DNA of 38,639 nt from an uncultured bacterium (GTDB taxonomy: Bacteria > Verrucomicrobiota > Kiritimatiellia > CAIKKV01 > CAIJXV01), in contig CAIJXV010000045.1 of the NCBI GenBank assembly GCA_903824675.1, positions 1-38,639 of the forward strand, written 5' to 3'. The position numbers and the translations under genes were made by a program. The notes beneath the pieces are model-generated. The model ran no database searches, had not been told where the DNA came from, and was given only the letters and a program-made list of their open reading frames with translations. Of the stretch, positions 26,718-35,557 are shown piece by piece. Each line of letters opens with the position of its first letter. Position 1 is the stretch's first letter.

Positions 26718-29700
26718 TTACTGCAGCCGAATCCGATAGAAATAGGGCCCGGCACCCAGGGTCGCATTGTCGGTATAAACATTCATCGGCGCGTGGGCGC
26801 CGATGTTCTGTTGGGTCCAGGTGAAACCCTGGAGTAAATTGGTCGATTTCAACAGGCTGTAGTTCTTCCCGGATACGCTCATCCACGAGAGGACCCACCC
26901 GTTCCCTACCGCGCCGGGCAGGGTCATTCCCAAAAACGAATTTCGATTGGTCGGATCCGTTCCCGCTGCATATTCCTCGACTTCAGACATCCGGTCGCCA
27001 TCCCGGTCCAGTTGGGATGTCAGATTGGTCAGATTATCTCCATAATACCATTCCCACCAGTCCGGCAGTCCGTCGCCATCAGCATCCCCGGTTCCCGAAT
27101 TCCAGGCGATCTGGTCCACCCATCCGGCATCGCTCCCGACGCTCACACTGGAATCCTTGGCGTAGGTCCAGCGAAAAACATGCTCTCCTGGCGGCAAACC
27201 GGCCTGGACCTGTTGCCATCCGGTCATTCCGGTCAGCCCGGAATAGGCCTGCCCGTCGATGGTAAAGATCAAGCCGTCATAATTGGTTTCGGAGGAGCAT
27301 CGCCACCAGAAGGACACGATTCCGGGACCATTGGTCCGGGCTTCAAACCACGCTTGCTGACCAGGGTCCAAGGGTCCGTTCTGGACGGCATCCACCCCAT
27401 CATGGGTGTTGGTGGTCTGCAGGAACCAGGCGGCATCGCCTCCGGCAGTCCAGTCCCAGGCCAGGTAATCGACAGCCGGCCCCACCGAGGCGGCCGAGGG
27501 AGTGAAGTTCAATTGATCCACCCAACCACAATCCAACCCCACACTTTCGCTGTAATCCTTGGAATACAGCCAGATCAACGGGTTGGGCCCGTTGGACAGG
27601 GGCCAGGAAACATGCGCCCAGTCACTCGTTCCGCTGCGATTGGTGACGACCAGGTAGTTCACCGCAAAGGCCAAAAAGTCATAATTCGACTCGGACGAAG
27701 TTCGCCACCAGAAATCCAGCGTGCCGGGCCCGACGACGTTGACGCTGATCGAATTCGTCTGATTATGTGTCAGGGGCCCGCTTTGAGCCGCGTCGATCCC
27801 GTCGTGGGTCGTGGTGCTCTGGCCCAACCAATCGGACGGTCCGATCAGCGTCCACAAATAGCTTTCCGCATCGATTGCTTCTGCCACGGAAATACCGGTC
27901 CCGGGCGTAAACTGCACCTCGTCCAGCCAGGCATAATCCAATCCCTGCGACTCCGTTTCATCCTTGATGTATTGCCAGCGGACATCATAGGTTCCGGCTT
28001 TCAAGGTCAGAATCCATCCTTCCCAGTCGGTTTCGCCGGAGGCATACAATTGGAGTTCATCATTGACGTAAAGCTCGACAAAATCATAGTTGAGTTCGGA
28101 CGATACTTTCCACCAGAAAACCAGGGACCCCGGCCCGGTCACCGTGGCTCGAATCCAGGAAACCTGCCCGTTCGTGATGCTCCCGCTTTGAGCCGCATCC
28201 ACCCCGTCATGAGTGTTGGTGGTCTGAGGGAACCAGACGGCATTCCCGCCGGTAAACCAAACCAGGTTGGACCCATCCAAGGCGGTGGCCAGGGCGGCAT
28301 TTCCCCCGATCACCTGCAGGGATACGGCCAGTGTTCGCGGTGAGTTGGTCGCCATCGGATCAGATACCGTCACCGTCGCCGCGTAAGTCCCTGCGGTCAG
28401 TGCGGCACTGTCGAAATTCAGGAGATGACTGTTATGCGCGCCCGCACTGGTCCCATTGGTCGGACTGACACTCAACCAGGCGGCATTGTCGACGATACTA
28501 TAGACCGAGGTCCCCCCGCCTTTGTTCCAAACCTCGAATGACCCTGCCGCAGCGATTTGCCCCTGAAAAACGGTCTGGGTTATGGCCGTTGCACTCACCC
28601 CCAGGGAGACCGGTAACGTATTCGACACAAAGGTGAATTGGTCCACCCACCCCGCATCGGCGCCGGAGGAAACACTATTATCCTTGATATACAGCCATCG
28701 CAAGGCGTGCGAGCCGGAAGCCAATGATAAATTGATGATTTGCCAGGGTTGTTCACCCGCCAGGGCGCCCACCTGCTCCACCCCGTCGACAAAAAAGCGG
28801 AGATAATCATATTGGGCCTCCGAGGAGACCGACCACCAGAAAGACACATCGCCCGGCCCCACCACCGTCGTCTGGATCCAGTTCGACTGGCTGTTGACGA
28901 GGTGACCGCTCTGGGCGGCATCGATCCCATCATGCGTAACCGAACCCTGGCTGAACCAGGCCGAAGCCCCGCCTCCCGACCAGACCCACGGAGTGGCATC
29001 CACGGCTTGCCCGATATTCGTGCCCTGAACCGTAATGGTGATCGCAACGGTTTGGGGGGAATTCCCGGCGCCCCCGGCGGAGAGGGAGAGAGTCGCCCCG
29101 TAAATGCCGGGTGCCAGGGCGGCGGTGTTGTACTGGATTGAATGGCTGTTGGTTCCTCCCGAACTGCTCCCCGATGCAGGACTGACCGACACCCAGGAGG
29201 CATTGGTGGCAAGGGTATACGATAAGGTTCCGCCCTCAACCCAGACACGCAACAGTTCGCTGGTGGCATTCTGTCCACTATTCACGGTTTGCGCATACAC
29301 ACTGGCATTCCGTCGTATCAACGGCAGACCGGACGACCCCTCAATCGTAAAATCGGCGGTCATGGACTTCGCAGAAGCGGACAGATTGGTGACATAAATT
29401 CCGGTATTGTCGCCGATATAGGAATGGCTGTTAGGCGTTGAAAGGGGCGTGAAGTTTTTTTCCGCCACGTAATAATCACCGGCATCCGCCCACCCATCTC
29501 CGGTCTCGATTTCCTCGAGGCCATCCGCCTCCATCAGCCGGATCAATTTATGCGCGGTGTCGGAATTGTTGTACAAAAAATCCGTTCCCCGCGCGTCCGG
29601 AGTGGCATCCACATGCCAGATCAACATCCCATCCGTCGGCCAGTCGGTGTCGTTCAGGGTCCGATACCGGTTTTCCACCATAAAATACTCGGCATAGGGC

Positions 29701-30767
29701 GCCGATCCGTTGGTCAAGCCCGGCATGATCGCCACGCTATCGGGGTTCTCCGCCAGGGCCCGGATCGCCAATTCCTGCGATCCCGAAGGCACAAATACCG
29801 GCTGAACCCAGTCCAGCATGAACTTGCTGAAGGAGTTGTGGTCCCCCCAATTCCCATCCATCATGTCCAGCCCTCCCACCCCGCCGGGTGGCCCGATCGC
29901 CGGTTTATAATCGTAATAATCGGGAAGACCTAACGCATGTCCGGTTTCATGGATAATGGTATCAGCCGAAAAGGTACTGCCTACCGGACGCGATTCCCAT
30001 TGCCATGAGAAATCATAAAATCGCACCCCATCCCGGGTCAGGTCCGTGAATAATTGCCACTGATAGCCCCACCAGAATCCACTCCAGCCGGTGTCGGGTC
30101 CGGCCCAGATCACGGCGAAATAATCGATCCGGCCATCCCCATTATTGTCGTATTGCGAATAATCATGCGTGCCATCATAAAAATCGACCACTTCCTTGAT
30201 GATCTCGTAGTTGGCGGCATTCCCTTCGCCATACGTGGTCGTGTACCAGCTCCGCGGATGTTGCATCGTGTGCCAGCCCAGGATGTTTCCTTGCAACGTC
30301 AGCTTGCCGTAAGAGGATCGTTCGTAATAGCGGCGCAGGCTTTCCCGGGGATATTCGCTCTGGATTCCATCCCCAAACAGGCGGGTCTCGATCTGTACTT
30401 CGGAATTCACATGCGCCTGATCCGGAAAATCGAGCAGGAACACCAGAAGTTCATTGGTCCCCGTCGTGGGCATCCCCTGCCAATTCGGCAACAACGCCGC
30501 AGCCACTTGCGGACGGGATGAATCATTCAGCGCCCCCGCATCGGTCAGTTTCCTGACCGTCCGCGCCGCCAGGGAGGGATTGACCCGGTGATTGCCGATT
30601 TCCAATGCCCGTACGGTACGATTCGATAATTCCGTAGAACTCAACCCTTTCAGGCTGTCCCGATCAGGCGGCTCCAGGGCCCATAGGAGTCCTCCGCTCA
30701 TGAGAAGCCCCAGCACTCCCTTTATCAGGGTTCGGCCTAATTTATCGGTTCCTCTTAACATAAGCAT
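26718..30767 (-). CDS. Secreted M6-family metalloprotease with BACON-like and jelly-roll-like repeats
   Basis: A 1349-residue exported protein with N-terminal hydrophobic signal (LIKGVLGLLMSGGLLWAL). The M6 peptidase domain (about 80-470) carries the zinc motif HETGHALGLPDYYD at about 271-284, with YFMVENRYR and WHVD downstream. Then follow a BACON-like module (about 486-582), a repeat module (588-714), a second BACON-like module (720-820) and three more repeat modules (826-956, 963-1088, 1096-1224). Each repeat module carries THDG-[IV]-DA-[AV]-Q and FWW-x-[CSTV]-SSE. A calcium-binding-type DGDGLPDWWEW...DRDGDRMSEVEE segment (about 1226-1270) and a C-terminal beta module end it. The modules probably bind carbohydrate or protein surfaces; this is inference. 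ATG 30761 is an alternative start. Confidence 0.88.
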   Translation of the reverse strand: MLMLRGTDKLGRTLIKGVLGLLMSGGLLWALEPPDRDSLKGLSSTELSNRTVRALEIGNHRVNPSLAARTVRKLTDAGALNDSSRPQVAAALLPNWQGMPTTGTNELLVFLLDFPDQAHVNSEVQIETRLFGDGIQSEYPRESLRRYYERSSYGKLTLQGNILGWHTMQHPRSWYTTTYGEGNAANYEIIKEVVDFYDGTHDYSQYDNNGDGRIDYFAVIWAGPDTGWSGFWWGYQWQLFTDLTRDGVRFYDFSWQWESRPVGSTFSADTIIHETGHALGLPDYYDYKPAIGPPGGVGGLDMMDGNWGDHNSFSKFMLDWVQPVFVPSGSQELAIRALAENPDSVAIMPGLTNGSAPYAEYFMVENRYRTLNDTDWPTDGMLIWHVDATPDARGTDFLYNNSDTAHKLIRLMEADGLEEIETGDGWADAGDYYVAEKNFTPLSTPNSHSYIGDNTGIYVTNLSASAKSMTADFTIEGSSGLPLIRRNASVYAQTVNSGQNATSELLRVWVEGGTLSYTLATNASWVSVSPASGSSSGGTNSHSIQYNTAALAPGIYGATLSLSAGGAGNSPQTVAITITVQGTNIGQAVDATPWVWSGGGASAWFSQGSVTHDGIDAAQSGHLVNSQSNWIQTTVVGPGDVSFWWSVSSEAQYDYLRFFVDGVEQVGALAGEQPWQIINLSLASGSHALRWLYIKDNSVSSGADAGWVDQFTFVSNTLPVSLGVSATAITQTVFQGQIAAAGSFEVWNKGGGTSVYSIVDNAAWLSVSPTNGTSAGAHNSHLLNFDSAALTAGTYAATVTVSDPMATNSPRTLAVSLQVIGGNAALATALDGSNLVWFTGGNAVWFPQTTNTHDGVDAAQSGSITNGQVSWIRATVTGPGSLVFWWKVSSELNYDFVELYVNDELQLYASGETDWEGWILTLKAGTYDVRWQYIKDETESQGLDYAWLDEVQFTPGTGISVAEAIDAESYLWTLIGPSDWLGQSTTTHDGIDAAQSGPLTHNQTNSISVNVVGPGTLDFWWRTSSESNYDFLAFAVNYLVVTNRSGTSDWAHVSWPLSNGPNPLIWLYSKDYSESVGLDCGWVDQLNFTPSAASVGPAVDYLAWDWTAGGDAAWFLQTTNTHDGVDAVQNGPLDPGQQAWFEARTNGPGIVSFWWRCSSETNYDGLIFTIDGQAYSGLTGMTGWQQVQAGLPPGEHVFRWTYAKDSSVSVGSDAGWVDQIAWNSGTGDADGDGLPDWWEWYYGDNLTNLTSQLDRDGDRMSEVEEYAAGTDPTNRNSFLGMTLPGAVGNGWVLSWMSVSGKNYSLLKSTNLLQGFTWTQQNIGAHAPMNVYTDNATLGAGPYFYRIRLQ

Positions 30768-30885
30768 TATGCTACCCGAAATAGGCGTTTTTGTCGATGG
30801 GGATCGGCTACTCCCTGGACACTCGCGGATTGTAAAGTTAAATGCCGCAGAAGTTTTCCCTGTTCTCCGCCCGGCTTCACTCGAT

Positions 30886-30964
30886 GTCGGCCCGCCCTCG
30901 GTGGCGGGCGTCCGGTAATGGAGGGGATTGGATCAGCGGACGCCGGGCGCAGAGGCCCGGCCTA
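30886..30964. repeat. 28-bp imperfect inverted repeat, REP-like
   Basis: Left arm 30886-30914 (GTCGGCCCGCCCTCGGTGG then CGGGCGTCCG) pairs with right arm 30937-30964 (CGGACGCCGGGCGCAGAGG then CCCGGCCTA) with several mismatches. It lies about 120 bases upstream of the M6 protease start and has no coding potential. Confidence 0.55.
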
Positions 30965-30974
30965 CAACCCATGA

Positions 30975-31023
30975 GATCCCTCGACTTCGCCTGCCCTGAG
31001 GATATCGAAGGGCTCGGGATGAC
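30975..31023. repeat. Dispersed GATCCCTCGACTTCGC...GCTCGGGATGAC repeat, interrupted copy
   Basis: GATCCCTCGACTTCGC (30975-30990) and GCTCGGGATGAC (31012-31023) are the two ends of the same arm seen uninterrupted at 35401-35426 and 35449-35474, here separated by about 20 extra bases. Such GTCAT[TC]CCGAGC elements are common as dispersed intergenic palindromes. Confidence 0.5.
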
Positions 31024-31035
31024 AATGGGTAGGGC

Positions 31036-31099
31036 GAGATCTTCCAGCCTTCGTAGTCACGCATTGGCGTGACGCAGTAGGCCCGAGCGAGCCGGATCT
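31036..31099. repeat. Palindromic element with perfect 7-bp core hairpin
   Basis: GTCACGC (31056-31062), ATTG loop, GCGTGAC (31067-31073) form a perfect stem. Outer ends AGATCTTCC and CCGGATCT extend the symmetry. It is one of several consecutive palindromes in the gene-free stretch. 31100-31360 shows nothing further that I can identify. Confidence 0.45.
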
Positions 31100-31363
31100 A
31101 AATATAAGATGGCTCACAGCAATCAGTTATAAAACGGCATTTCACATTACAATTCTCATATTCTTTGGACACTCGCGTAATCTCCGCGGTGCGGCAGTCC
31201 CCGACCTCATCGTCCCGCAGCCGCGGGACTCGCCCTTCCAACCGTCAATCTATAACAAGATGGATCATTCTCCCCTGGCGAAACTCTGGCGATACTGTGC
31301 ATCCGGCAGTAAAGCCAGACCTATGGGCTGGCTTGCGGGAGAGCAACCACGCGATACGCTCTT

Positions 31364-31648
31364 AGCCGGAACGATTCAGTGGCCGTAGGTTTCCGGGGTG
31401 GGCCGGGCGGTCCCTCGCACGGCCTTCTTTTCGGCCTCTGTCCGCCGCAACCTCGGCCCCTCCACGTGAAAAATAGTGATTTGTCTCATCTTGGCAATTC
31501 TCCGCTCTCTGCCTTCTGCCCTTTGCTCTCTGCTCCTAGCTCTCTCCTCCCTCCACCCGCCGCAGGGACCCGCCTTCGTCCATGCCCTACGCCGGGACAC
31601 GCGCGTCGGGCCACCTCGGAAACGGGCGGACACTGAATCGTTCCGGCT
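31364..31648. repeat. 285-bp element bounded by terminal inverted repeats, upstream of ptsI
   Basis: AGCCGGAACGATTCAGTG at 31364-31381 is exactly repeated in reverse complement at 31631-31648. The similarity continues inward imperfectly (GTTTCCG-[GA]-GGTGG) for about 45 bases. TTA flanks both outer ends. The interior (31417-31558) has a second, diverged copy at 36932-37051. There is no open frame of a transposase. It looks like a small non-autonomous element or a very large imperfect hairpin; which one cannot be decided from one copy. Confidence 0.55.
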
Positions 31649-31720
31649 TAGGCGATGATTTGGGGCTATTTTTACATGGCGGCCACGGAAAAATGTGCTA
31701 CGCTTCACCCCCATTCCGTC

Positions 31721-33424
31721 ATGAATAAACAGGAAAGCCATCCCGAACAGTGGTTTCAAGGTGTCCCGATCAGCCCGGGAATCGCCTGTGCCCGGGTTTG
31801 CCTGTTTTGCGAAAATGAATCGCCCTCCCTCCCCACGGAACGCACGTCCGGGCGCAATTACGAAAACGAGTTCGAACGGTTTCAATCGGCGCTCGCAACC
31901 GTCAGCCTGAGATTGGACGAGGTCAAGGCCCGGGTCGCCAAGGAAATCGGACCGGCCGAAGCCGAGATTTTTACAACCCAGCAGATGATTCTGCAGGATG
32001 AGCAATTGATCAAATCCGTCGTGGCCGGTATGCAGACGGATAATCTCACCTGCGAGACCGCCGTTCATCGAACCTTGAGTGCCTTCGAAAACCGCCTGCG
32101 CGCCGTCGCTTCAGATACCCTCCGGGAACGCGCCTCCGATATCAGCGAGGTCAAACGGCGCCTCCTCGAAGTCCTGGGCCATGGGACGTCCGGCTTCCAA
32201 TGCTCTCAATACGTCTGCCGACGCGGACGGGGTCGGATTGTCGCCGCCCGGGAATTAACCCCGCGACTGACCGTCGATCTCGATACGGAGCATGTCCAGG
32301 GATTTGTCACCGATCACGGCGGACTCACCTCTCATGCCGCCATCCTCGCCCGGGCGCTCGGCATTCCCGCCGTCAGCGGCATCCCCAAGGCCGACAGCGT
32401 GTTGACCTGCGGCGCCGAAACGCTGATCAACGGAAACACCGGCGAAGTCATCCTCTGGCCCTCCGCGGCCACCAAAGCCCGCTATCCCGTGGCCCGCACT
32501 TTTTCCCTGAATGCCGAACCCTGCGAGCCCATCCCGGGTCTCAAGGTGTATGCCAACATCAATCTGGTGGGCGATATGGCGCAAGCCCTCCAAATGAAGG
32601 CGGAGGGCATCGGCCTGTATCGCACCGAGTTCGAGTTCCTCGCGGAATCCCGCGCCCTCTCGGAAGAGGAACAATTCCAACGCTATTCCGCGGTCCTGCG
32701 CGCCTTCCCGGATCAACCCGTTCATTTCCGCCTGCTCGATCTCGGGGGTGATAAATCGGCCGATTTCCTCGAATTGTCGCGCGAAGATAATCCCGCCCTC
32801 GGGTTGCGCGGTGCGCGCCTGCTGATGGCCCGGCCCGACCTGTTGCGGACGCAAGTCCGGGCCATCGCCCGGGCCTCGCATGTGGCCCCCCTCAATCTCC
32901 TCTACCCCATGATCACCGATGCCGCCCAGTTCCTGAAATTGCGGGCTCAAGTCGAGGAAATCATGGCCCCGCTCCGCCCGGGCGCCATCCGGCACGGGGT
33001 CATGCTCGAAGTTCCCTCCGCCTGCCTCAACGCCCGGGACCTCCTCAAAGTCGCCGATTTCGCCAGCCTCGGCACCAATGATCTCTACCAGTACCTGTTC
33101 GCCCTCGATCGCAATAATGAACAACTGGCCGAGGAGTTCAAGCACGATCATCCGGTTTTTTGGAGTCTGATCCGGGACGTGGCCCGCATCGCCCAGCGGC
33201 TCAAAAAACCGCTCTCGGTCTGCGGCGAAATCGCCGGCCAGACCGACTGTGTCCTGAAATTGCAGGAACTCGGCATCGATACCGTCAGCATCCCCCCGCG
33301 ACTCATTCCCCGGCTCCGGCGCGCGGTGGCCGCCGCTCTTTATTCGCGCAAAAAAACCGTCCGCACGCCCAAACCGATTCGTCAATCGACGCGAAACAAA
33401 GCCCGAAAGGAGCCGTCGGCATGA
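31721..33424 (+). CDS. ptsI: PTS enzyme I (phosphoenolpyruvate-protein phosphotransferase)
   Basis: A 567-residue cytoplasmic enzyme that takes phosphate from PEP and passes it to HPr. It starts FQGVPISPGIA, with an N-terminal helical HPr-binding region (about 45-150), the phospho-His205 in DHGGLTSHAAILARALG, and a PEP-binding barrel with GIGLYRTEFEFL, FRLLDLGGDKSADF, SLGTNDLYQYLFALDR and VCGEIAGQ (catalytic Cys). The length is normal, with an extra basic tail (about 540-567). ATG 31721 fits the family start but has no obvious Shine-Dalgarno. No HPr or EII gene is present in the window. The stop overlaps the next start (ATGA), an unusual partner for an enzyme I. Confidence 0.94.
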   Translation: MNKQESHPEQWFQGVPISPGIACARVCLFCENESPSLPTERTSGRNYENEFERFQSALATVSLRLDEVKARVAKEIGPAEAEIFTTQQMILQDEQLIKSVVAGMQTDNLTCETAVHRTLSAFENRLRAVASDTLRERASDISEVKRRLLEVLGHGTSGFQCSQYVCRRGRGRIVAARELTPRLTVDLDTEHVQGFVTDHGGLTSHAAILARALGIPAVSGIPKADSVLTCGAETLINGNTGEVILWPSAATKARYPVARTFSLNAEPCEPIPGLKVYANINLVGDMAQALQMKAEGIGLYRTEFEFLAESRALSEEEQFQRYSAVLRAFPDQPVHFRLLDLGGDKSADFLELSREDNPALGLRGARLLMARPDLLRTQVRAIARASHVAPLNLLYPMITDAAQFLKLRAQVEEIMAPLRPGAIRHGVMLEVPSACLNARDLLKVADFASLGTNDLYQYLFALDRNNEQLAEEFKHDHPVFWSLIRDVARIAQRLKKPLSVCGEIAGQTDCVLKLQELGIDTVSIPPRLIPRLRRAVAAALYSRKKTVRTPKPIRQSTRNKARKEPSA

Positions 33425-35031
33425 CCCTTCTTTGCCGCTTGATGGATGCCCATCTCCGGATTTTCCCCTCCGCCAATCCCCGCTCCCTCCCCGCGCCCCA
33501 ACTCGATATCGCCCGGGGTGAAGCCACCGCCTTCCAACTTGCCATAACCAACCCGGACCCGGTTGAGGTGGCCAAGATCGCCGTTTTCGCCGAAGCCCCC
33601 ACCGGGTTTTCCCTCCGGATTCGCAGGGTCGGATTCGTGCCCCTGCCGCATTTCAACACTCAGGTGCCGGATGCGGAGCGCGATGGCGTCGGACGCATCC
33701 CCGGGCTCATTCCCGATCCTCTGTTCGACGACACCGTCTCCCTCCTGGCACCGCTCGAAACCGTTCCGTTCTGGATCTCGGTCCAATCCTCTCCCGCCGT
33801 GGTGCCCGGCCGGCATTCCCTGACCGTCCGCGTCGAAGTCGAAGGCCGGACCATTGCCCGCCTTAAAACCACGGTGACGGTCTACAACCTCCAGGCACGA
33901 CCCCGGCGCAATTTCCCCGTCGTCCAATGGTTTTATGTCGATGCCCTGCTCGATTGGTACCGCCTGCAACCCTTTGAAGAACGCTTCTGGCCCATCCTGG
34001 CCGCCTATATGGCCGACCTCCCGGCGCACGGACAGGACACCATTTATACTCCCGTCTTTACGCCGCCCCTCGACGGCGTCAAACGTCCCACGCAACTGCT
34101 CCATATCCGCCGGCGCGGTACCCGGTATGAATTCGACTGGCGCCAGGTTAAACGCTATGTGGACTTGGCAAAAAAACAGGGCATCCGCAATTTCGAGTGG
34201 ACCCATTTCTTCACCCAGTGGGGCGTCCGTAACGCCATCCGGATCTATGAAGGGCATGGCGAATCCGAGAAACTCCTGTGGCCCGTCGATACCGCCGCCT
34301 GCTCGCCGGTCTATCGCAAATTTCTCTCCCAATTCCTCCCGGAATTGAAAGCGTTTATCGATCGCGAGAAAATCACCGACCGCTCCTTCTTCCACGTCAG
34401 CGATGAGCCGCACGGAGAAGAACCCCTGGCCAACTACAAGGCCGCTCGGGCCCTGCTCAAGGAACTCGCACCCTGGATGAAAACCATGGACGCGCTGAGC
34501 GAAATCGTCTATGGACGGGAACACGTCACCGATATGCCCATCCCCAGCATTCATGTCACCAAGGCCTTCATGGAAGAAGACATCCCCTGCATGACCTATT
34601 TCTGCTGTGGCCCGCGCGGCACCTATCTCAACCGCCTGCTCGATACGCCCCTGGCGAAAATCCGGATGAGCGGCTGGCTCTTCTATCGGTTCAAAGCCCT
34701 GGGCTTCCTCCATTGGGGGTATAATTACTGGTACCAATCCCAGACCCGCAACCTGATCGATCCCTTCGCGGAATCCTCCGGCCTCGCCTGGCCCGGCTGG
34801 GCTTATGGTGACACGTTCGTCGTTTACCCCGGCCCCCAAGGGCCCATCGATTCGATTCGATGGGAAATCTTCGGCCTGAGCCTCCAGGATTATGCCCTCC
34901 TGCAAAATTGCGCCATTCCTCCCGATGGCCCCACTTTGAGACCGCTCCGCGATTTCAACGATTTCCCCAAAAAAATCAGTTGGTCCCTGCGGGCCCGGCA
35001 AAGGCTTCTACAGGCCGGAGCCGAAAAATAA
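33421..35031 (+). CDS. DUF4091 domain protein (glycoside-hydrolase-like)
   Basis: A 536-residue protein. An N-terminal beta-sandwich (about 1-155) is followed by a TIM-barrel-like part with VVQWFYVDALLDWY, WTHFFTQWGVRNAI, FFHVSDEPHGEEPLANYK (putative acid Glu/Asp), and a C-terminal DUF4091 segment with GWLFYRFKALGFLHWGYNYW, YGDTFVVYPGPQGPIDSIRWE and LQDYALLQ. Such proteins are thought to be carbohydrate-active because of this barrel, but the activity of the group is poorly defined. There is no signal peptide, so it appears cytoplasmic, compatible with coupling to PTS enzyme I. Start ATG 33421 overlaps the ptsI stop; the longer frame from 33160 lies inside ptsI and is not real. Confidence 0.9.
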   Translation: MTLLCRLMDAHLRIFPSANPRSLPAPQLDIARGEATAFQLAITNPDPVEVAKIAVFAEAPTGFSLRIRRVGFVPLPHFNTQVPDAERDGVGRIPGLIPDPLFDDTVSLLAPLETVPFWISVQSSPAVVPGRHSLTVRVEVEGRTIARLKTTVTVYNLQARPRRNFPVVQWFYVDALLDWYRLQPFEERFWPILAAYMADLPAHGQDTIYTPVFTPPLDGVKRPTQLLHIRRRGTRYEFDWRQVKRYVDLAKKQGIRNFEWTHFFTQWGVRNAIRIYEGHGESEKLLWPVDTAACSPVYRKFLSQFLPELKAFIDREKITDRSFFHVSDEPHGEEPLANYKAARALLKELAPWMKTMDALSEIVYGREHVTDMPIPSIHVTKAFMEEDIPCMTYFCCGPRGTYLNRLLDTPLAKIRMSGWLFYRFKALGFLHWGYNYWYQSQTRNLIDPFAESSGLAWPGWAYGDTFVVYPGPQGPIDSIRWEIFGLSLQDYALLQNCAIPPDGPTLRPLRDFNDFPKKISWSLRARQRLLQAGAEK

Positions 35032-35089
35032 CCCCTACCGTGACCCATCCTAACCCATTCCTCATAAAAATGACCATGGGCCTGGCGGG

Positions 35090-35402
35090 CAACAGGCCCA
35101 CCTTCCCTTCGGTCAACACGCCCTCCTTTCCTTCAGGCAACAGGCCTCCTTTCCCTTCGGTCAACAGGCCCACCTTCCCTTCGGTCAACAGGCCCACCTT
35201 CCCTTCGGTCAGCAGGCCCTCCTGTTCTTCGGTCAACACGCCCTCCTTTCCTTCGGTCAACACGCCCTCCTTTCCCTTCGGTCAACAGGCCCACCTTCCT
35301 TTCGGTCAGCAAGCCCTCCTTCCCTTCGGTCAGCAAGCCCTCCTTCCCTTCGGTCAACAGGCCCACCTTCCTTTCGGTCAGCAAGCCCTCCTTCCCTTCG
35401 GT
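35090..35402. repeat. Minisatellite of 13 tandem 24-bp units
   Basis: Thirteen units of the type CAACAGGCCCACCTTCCCTT+CGGT run without gaps from 35090 to 35402. Twelve are 24 bp and the eighth is 25 bp. Variants (CAACACGCCCTCC, CAGCAAGCCCTCC) are interspersed, which indicates repeated duplication. Because the period is a multiple of three, all six frames stay open over long distances, but the 25-bp unit shifts the frame and no start with a ribosome-binding site precedes it. It is therefore not a gene. It fuses directly into an inverted repeat at 35401. Confidence 0.9.
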
Positions 35403-35474
35403 CATCCCGAGCGGAGTCGAGGGATCTCCTCCGTCCCGCCACCCATGCGATTCCTCGACTTCGCTCGGAATGAC
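35401..35474. repeat. 26-bp inverted repeat (GTCATCCCGAGCGGAGTCGA family)
   Basis: Arms GTCATCCCGAGCGGAGTCGA-GGGATC (35401-35426) and GATTCCTCGACTTCGC-TCGGAATGAC (35449-35474) are reverse complements with a few mismatches, around a 22-base spacer. The first arm shares its GT with the last minisatellite unit. It lies 83 bases upstream of the M20 gene and may act as a hairpin; it is the same family as 30975-31023. 35032-35089 and 35475-35557 contain nothing else recognisable. Confidence 0.7.
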
Positions 35475-35557
35475 GGACTTTCAGTCGGATATTAAAAAAT
35501 GAAACCAATCGTTGTCGTTACATTTTTGAATAACCTGTTTTTCTAACGAGGTTCCAA

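Noticed and set aside
27012-28343. 443-codon plus-strand open frame inside the M6 protease gene
   Set aside because: It is Gly/Pro/Ile-rich, has no recognisable domain and merely mirrors the repeat modules of the real gene.
33382-35001. 539-codon minus-strand open frame opposite the DUF4091 gene
   Set aside because: It is the antisense shadow of a gene with strong motifs; high GC at third codon positions keeps the opposite frame open.
35090-35402. Possible CRISPR array
   Set aside because: The 24-bp units are contiguous without spacers, and no cas genes are present.
34860-35495. Plus-strand frame encoding FPSVNRPT repeats
   Set aside because: It begins inside the DUF4091 gene, has no ribosome-binding site, and a 25-bp unit breaks the repeat frame; it is a non-coding minisatellite.
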